From Polytrichum commune (lineage: Eukaryota > Streptophyta > Polytrichopsida > Polytrichales > Polytrichaceae), in NCBI GenBank assembly GCA_950295325.1, contig OX485804.1, forward strand, positions 49,962,429 to 50,022,428: DNA of 60,000 bases. Direction: 5' to 3'. Position 1 is the first letter of the stretch, and each line of letters opens with the position of its first letter. The position numbers were made by a program, and so were the translations under genes. This document shows positions 33,640-45,586 of the stretch, piece by piece. The notes beneath the pieces are model-generated. The model had not been told where the DNA came from. It did no database searches and worked only from the letters and a program-made list of their open reading frames with translations.

Positions 33640-33840
33640 GTGCTCATTAAATGGTCATATATGTCCCTCCCATAATGTTGACTGTTGAGCTTAAAATGGA
33701 TATGTTCATTTGAGCTTGTAGTCCAATCTTTTTAGAACATGTTTTTTTGGTATTCGTTTTTGGAGGCACACCTAACCACATATCACTCAAAAATACTTGT
33801 CCAATTGTGAATTCCTCAAGTTTTGAATCTTAACTCTGAT
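33640..33840 (+). repeat. dispersed repeat family R1, copy 3
   Basis: Contains AATGTTGACTGTTGAGC, AGTCCAATCTTTTTAGAACATG and TGTCCAATTGTGAA, in the same order as the other copies. Confidence 0.4.
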
Positions 33841-34100
33841 TTTGACACTTGCTCATGACAATCCTCATAATTCATAATTGCTAACCAGATGAGACAATTC
33901 AAGATCCCATCCAACAGCCAAAAGTGTATGTGGAGCTAGGAGTGTCCTTATAGATTTGCACATCTTAGCTTACATTGGCATGGACTAGATAACCAATGAG
34001 AGTAGAAAAAAGGAGGAGCCAGGAAATTGACGAGTCATCTACCTACTCAAAAGTTGATTATTAGTCGTAACTGATCAATTCATGGACAAATCCTAAGGAG

Positions 34101-34304
34101 TATGGATGATATCATGCCTCTATGGATGACAAATTGCAACAAGTTTTGATAACTCTTCTCTTGGATGAGCGATTAGTTATGGAAAATTTACAAAACGAGC
34201 TAGGCTTTCTTGCAGAGAGTATGGATGACATTTACAAAGCGCGGATGAAAGTAAGAACGCGTCCATCCACTGTAGCTGGAGGAACAGCAGGTTATGAGCC
34301 CTAA
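34101..34304 (+). CDS. possible short coding exon, unrecognised, with repeat R4 copy 2
   Basis: The 60-residue frame from 34,122 has a protein-like second half (ESMDDIYKARMKVRTRPS). I recognise no domain. Its first part is the second copy of the repeat at 33,519. It may be a fragment or a chance frame. Confidence 0.2.
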
Positions 34305-34399
34305 TTGAGGATTGTGTAAATCTCAAGACCAGGATTAGCCTCCTCTACAAGCTTTATTATTAATTTCTCAGTTTGCTTCTGTGTGACGATGCTTTAAGA

Positions 34400-37300
34400 A
34401 GCATAATCATTATGATTTGCAGTCGAGGAAGGTCCGGACACTGATTTTCTGCATCGCACACCTGCTCAAATTCCGACTTAGAAAACAGTGTGCGTCATGT
34501 GCAAGTTAACAGGCCAGCACCAGTCTCGGTACATCCTGAGATGCAGTTATTCGTTGCTAGCATTCTGCACTCTGCTCTTGCAAGCCACATCGACTCAATT
34601 TGATCGCGGAGGTTCGAATGTCAAGCTTCACGTAACGGAGAGTATGCGCGAAATTGAAGTTGCGCGAGATTTCGAGTCGAACGAGAATTCCTGCTATTCC
34701 TCGTTCGGGAATTGGTTTCTGATATTCGGGTAACGAATGTGTTTCATTCTTCTGTAACGATTGTGTTTCATTGTTCGTTACCGGTCCCATTGGTTGCAGT
34801 CTTACGCGATAGGGATGTGATTGCAGTGACTGTTTCGAAGAAACTTATTTATGATGCCTGTTTAAGGTTGGTCAGGTAGTGCTTATTGTTCTAACTAAGA
34901 GTCTCATTGTTCTCTGTAGGCCGGTGGTTTGTGATTTAAAAAATTTGAAGTAGACGTCCTGCCTGGAATTTAGACGAGTACACGCCAAAATTGAATAAAA
35001 GGTAAGCGAGCTAGTCTTATCGAGAATTCGGTACTGCTCCAGCTCGATAGCACACATTTAAGAATGTGAGGTTCCTCTGTTTCAATTGTTCCACAGACGT
35101 ATCCATGCGGAGACAGGAGACGCGTGTTACAAAGACGGCATGCTGGAAATCGCAGTGGAGATCAATGAACATGTATGATACAAGTAATTCTTAGTCAATA
35201 TGTACTACAGCTCCAGACTCGTATCTTGAGTGTTGTACTAAGCATGGTGAAATTGATGTAACTCTAAACGGTTCTTGACCGAATTATCTTTAATAACCTC
35301 GGCAGCCACACTTATTCAGTACTTTAAACCTCTGCAGATTTTGCACATTGTTGGAACTAGATGTAGTAACTGCGCTTCATTAACTTCGCCCTCCTTCCAC
35401 CTTTTGACAAGAGTTTGAGGCTGTCTACTTTGTCCGTGCCTATATTGATTGACACTCTATTTTGCAGATTTGGAAAGAACAGCTTCGAACCAGTACATAC
35501 GCTTTTCGAGCACCTGTTAATTGTTTTGCTGGCATGATTGGAATGATCTATATATATCAAGGGGGTGAAAAAACATGCAGTACGAAAAATCTTTGGCGAC
35601 AATTCTTCATCGTTCAAGGTTCTTCACACGCATTGTGCATATGTGATTTAACTTTACATACATGTGTGATCCTCTTCTACGCGCTAACAAAGTACAGTTA
35701 TGTACTTAACAAACTCATCGACTTAGTCCAAGTTATGCATGGTCGAGAGAAAGTGAGATCACTTAAACCTGAAGCGCGCAACCAAGGTACACGAATGACT
35801 ATGTTTTACGAGGAAGGCGATGTGTTGAATTGTTTTTCTTCTGTCTTCGTGTGGAAGATGTAGGAGTGCTACAACTTGACGCCATCTTCTCAGAGAATTG
35901 TACGAAGGCATCAAATGTAGGTAATTATTCAACGCTACTAAATCTCAATGTCCTGTGAGTTCTGCAGACCTTACCACTTATACAAGCGTAGTTTCTGGCT
36001 GATAATAATTCAACAAAACTGTTTTCTGAAGTTTAGATGTAGGTAAAAGGAGAACTAGGACACCAAACATCGATGTGAAGAGAACACCTAGATCGTGAAC
36101 GTCGCTTTGTACTCTAAATACGAAATGAAACCTTCCTTACCTGGGGACAATTTCCTTGCAAATCTTTGCATATGTTTCTTTCTTTCGAGACATGCTAAAT
36201 CTGCATGTGCATGTACACTGTATTGCAACCTGATCTACATGTAACGCACATAAGCATCTGGAGAACGTTGTCATAACTAGTATTGGAGTGGTGCAGGAAC
36301 CGAAGTTATACCTTGGATCACCTCTACCTGTCTTCCCCGAAACGCTGTAGAGAACTTTGTCATCCTACATCTTGCAATGAGACTCCAATCAGCCACATCG
36401 ATGATATGCCCCTTGCTGACTGCATCCAACGAAAACATCTGCGTTATCGAGGGGGCCTTAGGTAAGGCACTACACTCTTTCTTCAATCTAGTCCGGGTAC
36501 TTAAATAATGTGCCATCACATCAGGGTCGCCCACTTTAATTGACCTTTTTTGTGAAATAAAGTGGCTCGATAAATAAGGGTCGTCCACATGTCATGGTGT
36601 GGGCTTCCGCCACCATTGTCTTACCACCGCTTCTTGCACACGGCCACCACTATTGTGGTCTCAAAGTAAACAATTTTCTAAAGATTTCAATACGGATTGT
36701 CATGCCTTGATGCTGCCACTGGCGCTTGATGTGAGTAGTGCATATTAAATTATATTTTGTGGTTAGGTGTGTGCTTGCATGTTTAAGTTCACATTAAATT
36801 GTGAAATTTAGTCTCTTGCAAATTATGTATTTTGTGGAATAATGTGGTGTTCGACTGTACTCTGTAACACATTAAATTAGGATAACCAAATTAGTGATAT
36901 AGTTTGAAATAATGAAGCCATACTAGATAGAAAAAAGAGTGTAACTTCCGTTTTCAGAGACTAGTGGTTTGTGAGAGTAGTTGAAGCTTACGACGAGGTT
37001 GAGGTTGAGATTGAGACCTTCAGTGTCTGTTATTCAGTCAGCGAAGGATTGTCGTGTGTGGGAATAGAGTTCTAAATCTGTAACTTTCTGGTGTTTACTG
37101 TGTAGTGACGTATTCCGCTGATAAAACTTGCCAGAGTGTCTACAACCGACTGATGTTACACATTTTGAGATTCATCTTCGTTAGCATCACGTTCAGATCG
37201 ATTGAAGACAGTTCTGGTTTGCACTGCGTGTTTGGCGTTCGCCTTCTACGAACATGGCACCTTCACTGCCTCGCCGCTGCCTTTCTGCTCCTTCAATTTG

Positions 37301-37530
37301 TCAACTCGCTACTGAGATCTCTGGAGATCATAGTAACTGATTTGTCGAAGTTGGATCGCCAAGTCGCAATTAGTACGCTATTTCCCTCCTCTCCCCTTCA
37401 ATTTCCTACTGTGGGTGCCAGACTCGGAAGAGACCTAGATAAGAAATCCTAGTGCGTGTACTTATACCTGTCGTTTGACCAGTTTTAATTTTAAGTATGT
37501 TATTTCAAGTCAACCTGAAAATCGTTGACT
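34400..37530 (+). other. compositionally distinct region with exon-like pieces, unrecognised
   Basis: Less A+T-rich and less repetitive than its surroundings. Several acceptor-like sites open into short frames: TTTGCAG at about 35,462-35,468 into a 133-residue frame (IWKEQLRTSTYAFRAPVN...), and GTGCAG before 36,299 into EPKLYLGSPLPVFPETL then a stop. I cannot assemble a gene model or name a family. It could be the 5' part and introns of the gene inferred at 37.5-38.7 kb, or an old pseudogene. Confidence 0.25.
34729..34782. repeat. inverted repeat with tandem loop
   Basis: GGTAACGAA at 34,729-34,737 pairs with TTCGTTACC at 34,774-34,782. The interval consists of two near-copies of GTAACGATTGTGTTTCATT. 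Confidence 0.6.
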
Positions 37531-37543
37531 GATTTCATTTACA

Positions 37544-37828
37544 GTTGATGAACCTCCACAGGAACTGCTTTCCTGGGAGCTACTCACAAGCTGCCCAAGC
37601 TCCGGTGACAGCTCCCAAGGATTGATACATGCAGGCGAAGGATCATTCCAAGAGTCGTTGAGTAACGCACACCATTACATGAGCAATAGTTTGGACTCCT
37701 CCATGGAACCTTCCTTCTTCTACTATAATTACACTGATCAGCATCAATCGTCCAACACCGCAGTACTTCCTTCTGGAGGATGGAGTAGGGATAGGAATGG
37801 TCGTCTCTTCCGTGGTGCCAGCTCTTAG
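37544..37828 (+). CDS. probable coding exon of an unrecognised protein
   Basis: After an acceptor-like TTTACAG, one frame runs open for about 94 residues to a TAG at 37,826-37,828. It is rich in Ser, Gln, Tyr and Asn (PQELLSWELLTSCPSSGDSS, later FFYYNYTDQHQSSN and a basic SRDRNGRLFRG). The composition resembles a disordered C-terminal part of a plant regulatory protein and is unlike the A+T-driven frames elsewhere. I do not recognise the family. The stop may be the true end, or may lie in an intron if a donor before it is used. Confidence 0.4.
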   Translation, partial: VDEPPQELLSWELLTSCPSSGDSSQGLIHAGEGSFQESLSNAHHYMSNSLDSSMEPSFFYYNYTDQHQSSNTAVLPSGGWSRDRNGRLFRGASS

Positions 37829-38233
37829 GCCACTGAGTTCTGACCTCATATTACTAGCATTGAGCAAAGTAGGATGAATTTGACAGTGAATGGTAAGTTG
37901 AATACCAGCCGTTAGGTGAGCTAATTTGAAATACTTGGGAGTTGTAATGTTGGTGGATAGAAGTTCTTCTTGTAAACTTGCAAAAACATTTGATTCTTAA
38001 CTTTTGAGTCACAACTTTATGAACTTAGTACGACATTGCTGAACCCTAGTTCCAAACATGGGATTGACTCCACAAAAGTGGCAGTCTCATTCACTTGGCT
38101 TCGAAATCTCGCTTTTACCTGTCTTTTCTATCTGAAATGCTCACTGACCATGCCTAACCAATCGATGTCATTCACTGGGGAAAACAGTGAAGCGTTCCCC
38201 CCATACATTGGTGTCATGACAATTTTCATTTCA

Positions 38234-38402
38234 GCGGAACAGGAACAGGTGGTTACTCGCAAAGGAGGTTAACAATCACCGATCTGTCCCACACAGGAGG
38301 AATAATTGTGTCCCGAAGAAATCGTCGTTTGCTGTTCATCGGACTGACGAAACACCTGTGTTGGTACATGCTAGGCAATGGAAAGACGAACCATCCCCAA
38401 CT
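38234..38402 (+). CDS. probable coding exon of an unrecognised protein
   Basis: A TTTCATTTCAG acceptor opens into a frame rich in Arg, Asn, Pro and charged residues (NRNRWLLAKEVNNHRSVPHR, later TDETPVLVHARQWKDEPSP). A possible donor is ACGTGG|GTAGTT at about 38,418; the frame stays open to a TGA near 38,507. It may be the next exon after the one ending near 37,828. No domain recognised. Confidence 0.35.
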
Positions 38403-38689
38403 TATCCGAGTACGTGGGTAGTTTGTGAGCAGACTTTAGAATCAAGAGGACAATATCCTGACATAAGAATCAGTGAATCAAGGAATGACATTCAAGAAAC
38501 TTCTTGAGGCAGTCTTTAGTACTTCGCTGTTTCACAAGTGCTCCAGTGACCAGCGTACTTGATCTGGATTCCGCACTCCTCGACGAATATCAGTTGTGGA
38601 GATCGTATGGTACCATTTCTATCTTAGTACCAATGTACTTCGTTATCCTGACGTCGTACGGATAGCTCTTTAGTGCAGTAACTATGTTG

Positions 38690-38760
38690 CAGGTTTTTGA
38701 CTGCATGCTTGGAAAAAGCATCCAGGGACGAGTACCTGTTAATTCCAACGGGATGTTGTG
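38690..38760 (+). CDS. possible terminal exon, unrecognised
   Basis: A TGTTGCAG acceptor opens into VFDCMLGKSIQGRVPVNSN and a TGA after 23 codons. This is plausible as a last short exon of the gene inferred at 37.5-38.4 kb, but it rests only on frame and splice signal. Confidence 0.2.
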
Positions 38761-39817
38761 ATGTACCTGCAATCGACATACCTCTATCCGGATGTCGTTT
38801 TGGATTGATTGGTCAGTGCTGCTCACCAAAGTTTGGTGGTCCAATCATCCAGGGTTCGTATCACTGGTCCATATTCTTGCTGTCGCTTCCATACTGCAAA
38901 AGTATGTGCAGCCTGCCATCGTTGGTGGCTGGTGTCATCTAGAGTTATTTCCTGCAATGAACACACTCAGAGCAACCCCACCCGTGTTCGTATCCATATC
39001 CCTAAATCCTCTTGCATCTATCCTTTGTGCATTGCTGATGCAGGGGTGCACTCTCCCACTGGTAGCTGAATTCATATCCATATTTGGGGAGTTTTTTTTT
39101 TTGGGTAATAAGACATAGTAAGGAACTCGTTGATTCAAGCACCCTAAAATATTCTAGGTAAGTCAATCACATCAAAAGTGGAAATCCGAGAGGATACAAG
39201 GTCACTGATTGCTTGTTTCATTAATAATGAGAGTTTGTTTGTGACAAGAAATGGGCTCAATTTGTTGGAAAATACGGATGGCCACATTCACTTTCCAAAT
39301 TCAAATATGGATATGGCAATGGTTGGGAGCCCTCTGAAGGTAAAGACTTGGACCCTTAAGATTCGCAAGCCTTTTTCAATTATCTGTTTTAACCACTCAC
39401 CTATATCCGAGTAGTGTGTAGTTAGGTTAGATCTGAGAATCGGACCCAACAAGACGTGTTTAAAATGACATTGGTCGACATATTCTAGATGTATGAACAT
39501 GTATCAAGCACATGTTTCATTTGTTTGTTCAATATTATTTCATCTCGTTACCATGTTTCACACCAGATTGAAGGGGTCATTGTTGAAGAAAGCTTGTTTC
39601 ACCATCGTAGAACATAGATCATGTCATTTTTTTGGCATGAGAAAATGATTTCGAAAGTTGTTTTTCTCAAAATAAACCTTAAATGACAAGGTGAGTAGTG
39701 ACAAAGTCACTTGTGGGTTCTATGCTCCAAGTAAGAGATTGGGATTTGTAGAGACCAACATATAACCCCATTTCACGAATGCTCCTATTATGTGCCTATT
39801 GCAATATTTTGTCTTTA
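38761..39817. other. stretch without a supported gene
   Basis: A hydrophobic plus-strand frame (38,792-39,118) has no recognisable motif. Possibly 3' UTR of the preceding unrecognised gene, then intergenic DNA. Confidence 0.3.
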
Positions 39818-40358
39818 GTATATCATCCAATCTGCCAAAGACTACAGTGATTATCCCAATTAGTGAGGGAGGGCTAATAGTGAGTGGGAAATTAGTGAAG
39901 GTAATACTAAATATCTAATGCTATGAAATTAGTGCCACCGAAAGATCAAGGTTGCATTGTTCATCTTGGCACTTTTCATTGAATGCACGTCTATTCGTAG
40001 CAACATTGTTCATTGAAAGTACTGGCACTTTGCACTATTCAATGAAAGTATCAACACTTGGCATCCTTCACTAAAAGTGTTGGCACTTGGCATTATTCAT
40101 TCACAAACATGTGTTTCCATATTGAGAAAAAAAAAAAAAAAAAAAAAAACCTCTACAAACACCTTAGAGCACGCATTAATTTTCTTAAAATCTATGGTAT
40201 GTGAGCATGTATTCATGAATTTAGTGTCACTTTGTAAAAATTTCAGCCCTCAATAAGTTTGAGATTTGTCTAAATAATGTGCTTTGGGAATTAGTACCAC
40301 CCTCATTAATTGGGATAATCGGTCTAGTACTAACTAATTGTTGGATATAATTTTTGGT
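39818..40358. mobile_element. possible MITE with inverted ends
   Basis: GATTATCCCAATTAGTGAGG (about 39,850) is matched in inverse by the complement of CCTCATTAATTGGGATAATC near 40,301-40,320. Weaker complementarity extends outward (TATATC..CCAA on each side). Between the arms lie a degenerate tandem repeat and an A22 run. Borders and target duplication are not clear. Confidence 0.35.
39953..40105 (+). repeat. degenerate tandem repeat, about 30-40 bp unit
   Basis: Four to five diverged units built on TTGGCACTT..GCATTRTTCATTGAAAGT. Examples start at about 39,966, 40,020, 40,050 and 40,078. Confidence 0.6.
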
Positions 40359-41369
40359 GGCCCAATCACTTTGAATCTCTATCTTATCTACATGAGAAAA
40401 CCCATAATGTATTACACACGTGTTCATATTTGCCATAGCTTGAACATGCAATTGGAGACCCGTACTTGACCATTCTCCAATGAGGATCCGCTCTTTTGGG
40501 GGGAGAACTGAGGCATAGAGTTGATATTGACAATGGCGAAATTGTACAATTACAAAAGTCAGAATGCTTGCGGTTCTTCATGAATCACTGTGTGGTGGAA
40601 TCGAAAGCACCAAAACAGTTGGCCCTCTTTCCAAGTCTTGCCTCAAGTTGACAAACACCATCATATCACCTCTAGAGATAGGTTCAGCCCTTCTAGAAGA
40701 AAGAAGGCTAAGTTTAATATAGTGCATTACAAAATATTTCTCAAATTTGCGGGTAGAAATAATTCATGATAAATTGCATCACAAGTCTCAATAAGATTGA
40801 GACATGTTAAGATGAGTGACACACACCATATTAAGATGGTTAGTGGTCTTAAACGAAGCTTGTCCCAAGTCTAAACACATCATGCATCAAGTTTCATAAC
40901 CTCCTAAGGATTCTGGTCAAATACAAAACTGTGGCACATTACAAAGTTTGTGTGATGAATAATGTGGGGTTTTCATTTTGACATTATTCAACACATAGAC
41001 TTTTATGAGTTTTTTGAAATTGTTGAGAGAAGATTTTGAGGTGTGCAATTTCATTTTTCTAAATATATAAATATATAAATATTTATATTAAGCACAAATA
41101 CATTGAGAGTCAAAGTATGCAAATTATATCTCTGATTTGGTGATGCTTCATAGAAACCTTGAAGCAACTTGACAACAACGTGTAATGTTATGACAATTTT
41201 GACACTTTTGTGGTCAACTTCCATTGTCTTTGAGGTTTTAGATTGAAAATGCAACCCAAAGAGAAGTATTTCTCATAATCTAATAGAAGTAGCTTCGTCA
41301 ATGCAATGCCCAAACATCAAGAGAGTGTAATTGGATAAATGACAAATGCAATGGCATGTTAAAGCTAGG

Positions 41370-41550
41370 AAATTGTTTTGAGATTAGTCCATGGGGACCT
41401 CCTAAGCCTCCAACGAAGACCTTGCAAGTTCTTGGCACGCCTATCTAGACAATTCCATCTCCATTTGTTTTGGGTTCAGTTGGTGGGGACTTCTAAGCCT
41501 CCAAAGGTGACCTTGCAAGTTGACAGCACACATGTCAAGTGAACTCCATT
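41370..41550 (+). repeat. tandem duplication, units of about 85-95 bp
   Basis: GGGGACCTCCTAAGCCTCCA then GACCTTGCAAGTT (from about 41,394) recurs as GGGGACTTCTAAGCCTCCA then GACCTTGCAAGTT (from about 41,485). Both units end CTCCATTTG. Confidence 0.75.
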
Positions 41551-42287
41551 TGCCAAAAAGAGAATTGTGGGACTATTCTGCTTTTTGGCTACTTTGACTA
41601 GCCTCATGATGACAAGCATATAATAAGCTTAAAGAATTGGAGCAATTCTTGAAGAGCTAGACATGCATGGCTATAAGCCAACACCAACTAACAGACTTGT
41701 GAAAATCAATTTGCAACAATCCGTACCCACTTGACTTCAAAATAATGCTCTTCCTATCCAAAACAATGACATATCTAGGTTAAAAAATGGATCAAGGCAC
41801 AAAACTCCATAATTACAACATTCTTGAGTTATAAGTATTATGTACTATGCTTGAATCAAATGTAGCATATTGTAAACCCAAAGAAACCAATATCGCGCTA
41901 CTTTAAAACCATCCATTGCATATGTATGTAAATCCAAAACCGGTTGTTGACTTCGTCACACATTATCAAAATGTACTTAGTTTTGGCAAGAAACTCCTTA
42001 GCTTTATTCATCATCTGCAAATAAAGATACTTATCTATTATCTATTATATTGAGACCTATTTTTATGTAATTTTGTGAATGGTCAAATTTTGTTGAAGGC
42101 TTTTCTTTCAACAAAAACCACTACTAATAGATACGAAACCCATATTGCATTTCGAAATTAAAGTAAACCCAAAAATTCACATGGATAAATAAATTGCAAT
42201 AAACCATAAAAGTTTATATTCTCGATTGTGGGTACTAGACACAAGCTCTATTGGAGTCCACTACATCACTAGCATTTTTGTGTCCTC

Positions 42288-42303
42288 GGGGGGGGGGGGG
42301 GGG
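42288..42303. repeat. homopolymer G16
   Basis: Sixteen consecutive G on the plus strand, the longest such run in the window. Confidence 0.95.
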
Positions 42304-42828
42304 CAGTGTGTTAAAAAGTTAAGGATATAGGTGTGAACAACCACTATTTTATAGGGGGGTATTACTTTCAATTATCTTCTTTTTTTCACATGCTATCATT
42401 ATGTAATTTTCTACTTTGGGTTAATAAAAAAATGGCTTGCATTACTTATAATTCCAAATTACTTATTATTCCATACCCTATAGTACTTTAAAGATGTCCA
42501 GTGCCATTTCTGATACCCTATATTACTCTTAAGTCCATTTATAATTTTTTGCCCCCATGTTTTTAAAATACCCTATCATTTGTTCGCACGTATATTGCTA
42601 CTCCAACCAAGGACTACCCACCCCCTCCCCCGAGTTTGTGTCATGTGGAGTGACGCAAACCCAACTTTGTAAAACGATGCCTTGCGAGACGCCATCAATT
42701 TCTCTTGAGCCCTAGTGCTCTTGGAGAGAAGGGAGGGTCAAGGGGAGAGGAAGGGAGAAGCTCATGACAAATGAATATGAACCCTTGTACACTATGAAGG
42801 ACAATAGTGATGAAGGAGGTCAACAACC

Positions 42829-43454
42829 TTGGAAGCATCCACCTTCAAGAGGAAGAGAAAAGTCCCAAATTCTAATTCCTTCCACAACCTAGGGTGCTCC
42901 TCGACATCCCAGAGCGTGCACTATACCAAAACACATATGAGAGAGAGAAGAAACATTGACCTTAGTGGGATCAGCGTGATTGAAATGCCCGTTCTACCCA
43001 CCTTTGGTCTTATGTCCACTAGACATAATATCAATGGTGCAGGTGTACTAGCCCCTCTCGAGGTGGGCCCTATAGTAACCAGGGTAACCAAAATGACCAT
43101 AAGTGACTAGATGATCTTTGTATTGATGGGGTTAGTGTGGGGTTATTTGTGCTATTGTAGGGGTATATGATCACTTTTCTTTGTGAGGTGGCCGCCGAGT
43201 CATAGGACTTATGAGTGGTTCATTATATGTGAGGGTTAATATCACATGTTTAGTGGTCCAGGTTCGATTCTTGATGGCCTTGTATGAGCATTGTATTGTG
43301 GTGTAAGTGACTTGACATATGTTGTATGAGTTACTTGGTAGGAAATCCTATAGCCACCAGGCCCTTCCGTAAGTTGTGACAATTCCTTAGCCAATGTTGG
43401 CATTTATTCTTTTGTAATCCTAATTATTTATTGATTGGTGGGTACTTGGGGTTG
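42829..43454. other. stretch without a recognised gene
   Basis: A 93-residue plus-strand frame (42,829-43,110) is moderately charged (FKRKRKVPNSN) but shows no domain I know. The rest is non-coding, or 3' flank of the minus-strand retroelement that ends near 43,455. Confidence 0.3.
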
Positions 43455-44429
43455 CTATGGTAGTTGTGTGTCTATTGATAGTGGTTCATTGTTTTCTATC
43501 CTCCTTTTGTGTAGAACCATGGACATAGCATATTGAATGGCGATGATGTGGATTTCCTCAAGTGTGTATTTGATGCTTAGCTTAGGGATTTCAAATGTTG
43601 TTTCGATACTTTTCATAAAAGGGGTGTGTGTGGTTGCCCTAGCACTTGCTGTGATGACTGTTAGTGAATCTACCTTCCATTCTCTATTGATAATATTTTT
43701 TATTAGTGGATATTTTTTATTATTATTATAGTTCATCTCGTATTCTATCATTACGGTATGTGAATTCAGTGAATTGTATAGTTAGGTTATCATTAGGTTC
43801 TATTGATGGTGGAGATTGACATGGTAGTCTTTTCACACATAGAAGGTATGGTTTGCATCAAACATTGCAAGGTAATAGCCATGGGGGGACAATGTTTTTT
43901 GGGGGATCATTATTGAACATGCTTGCATTCATGAGAACATAGCATCTTGATTTTTTTGATGTCACTATAAGCTTTCTTAATTCCCATATTGCTTTATTAT
44001 GCCTTTTTGTTCAGAGGGCATGTATGTGGTGTTGTTTGCACTTGAGAAGTACATGTAGCCATGTAATAGGGTTTGGAGAGTTACATATGGGACATGTGAT
44101 TAATGAGAAGGCTTCTATGTTGAAGAACAGTTATTTCCATGCGTTCCCCATGTATTGATCATGTCTCAGTTTTAGAAGAAATGTTTTTGAAAGTTACTGA
44201 TGTTTTTGTTTGTCCAAAATTTAGCTGATAGCTCATTATCTATTTTCTCATTGGCTATCCATTTATCTATGTTGGAATATAATATGGGGATCATTTCTAG
44301 ATTTATATTCTTATCATATTTTGTGACATGTTTTTCAAAGGATCTAATAGGTCCTTTGTTAGGGGTTGTTCCCATTGAAGGCTAATCCTCTCTTTGGTAG
44401 TAGTACGGTGTTGAGTGGGCAAATTCATG

Positions 44430-44900
44430 TGGTTGTGAGGCGTTAGAGTGTTCTTTTGATGTACCTTCTTTAGCAAGTGTGTCAGCTTCTTCGTTTCTTG
44501 TGATGTTTGCATGTGATCTTACTTTGTATAGTGTTGTGGGTTGAGTTCTATGTATAAGGAAGTTAATTATTTCTTCTAAAATGGTTTTATCAAGGTGGGT
44601 GTTATGTAGTGTGGGGTGTTTTATTTGGTTTTTGATCATATATAGACCATAAGGCAGTATGTGAAGACATGTGCAGGTTCATTTGGGAAGTCTTTATTAA
44701 TTATTATAAGAGTGTGATGTATGGCCATTAATTTTGCTCTAAATATGTTTTGTAGGCCTGGTAATTGTAATGCAAGTTTAATACTTTTTTTCTTGGTTAT
44801 ATATACCGTATCTAGCTTCATCTTGTAGCCAAATGTTTCCTACTTTTTTTAGAGGGTTAAAGGATCAACATGTGTAAAAGAAGTTGTGGGGAGAGAATTT
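44430..44900 (-). pseudogene. RNase H domain with three of four catalytic acids lost
   Basis: The fold can be traced: FFYT then (Cys, stop) then SFNP where YTDGS is expected; RAKLMAIHHTL where (A)ELMAI is expected; FTYCL where FTDCL is expected; then YKVRSHANITRNEEADTLAK, which keeps the last Asp. The first Asp, the Glu and the second Asp are all replaced, so this copy could not cut RNA. Confidence 0.65.
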
Positions 44901-45089
44901 AAGGGGTGTTTCGTTCTGGTAGTTTGGGATTAGTGGGATTGTGTTATGGGGCAGTGTATTTGGGATTGGGCAAGTGAGGGTATTCCATGTTTTACTTCTG
45001 TTGACTTCTATATTTTGCGGGGTGGGAGGGGCAATTTGTGTGATTATTCGGGTTATGTTAAGGATATTGCATTTTTTTATTATGTTTAT

Positions 45090-45586
45090 TTGCTATGCGG
45101 TACCAATGCTATTATTCTTGTGATGTATGCAAAGGATTCTTATAGTAAGTGGTTCTATACGTGGTTCGTTGAGTTCCGGTGGTTTAGTTGGTTCCTCGTA
45201 CTTAGTAGTATTTGCTGGTATGTGAGTAATTGCATGTGTGTCTGGGAAAGGGCCTAAATTTGAGGTGAAAGTTTTTACCAGTTTACATCTGGGATAGCAA
45301 GTATTGTGGTGGTATTTGGGTTGTGTTTAGCTCCTTGTCGGGCCCAACGTATGGTTGTTTGGGCTTCAATTTCATTGTGAGGGTGAGCATAACTTATTCT
45401 TTGCCATCTATGTGAGAATGCGTTACCAAGAGATCCAAAGAAATTGTCACTAGGAAATGGCGAGAAGAACTTTGTTAGATGAGTGGAGCATGTGACTAGT
45501 GAAGAGAAGTAGGAGTGTGTGATATTAAAGGATGTTATGATGTAGTCTAGTAGTGCTTTGGGTAGGACGTGATGTAGGTGCACCAC
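45090..45586 (-). pseudogene. methyltransferase-like block of the retroelement
   Basis: The pattern is FFSPFPSDNFFGSLGNAF, then SYAHPHNEIEAQ, WARQGAKHNPNTTT and LAIPDVNW, then after a frameshift FPDTHAITHIPANTTKYEEP. Spacing and order (FGS.G, then an [A/N]-P-x-NE site, then a strand ending P..W) remind me of PCIF1-type N6-adenine methyltransferase-like domains. The usual NPPF catalytic motif is not present (AHPH instead). The domain name is an inference from pattern alone. Confidence 0.35.

Larger units (their letters stand above)
32635..34121. other. 3' flank of DXR and intergenic DNA
   Basis: Begins with DXR 3' UTR; I cannot place the polyadenylation site. It contains dispersed repeat R1 copy 3 (33,640-33,840) and the first member of a direct repeat pair (33,519-33,612, matched at 34,101-34,182). 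No gene recognised. Confidence 0.4.
40359..42828. other. A+T-rich stretch without a recognised gene
   Basis: Holds a tandem duplication (41,370-41,550), an AAATATAT-rich run (41,055-41,095) and a G16 tract (42,288-42,303). The frames are short and have no motifs. Confidence 0.45.
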
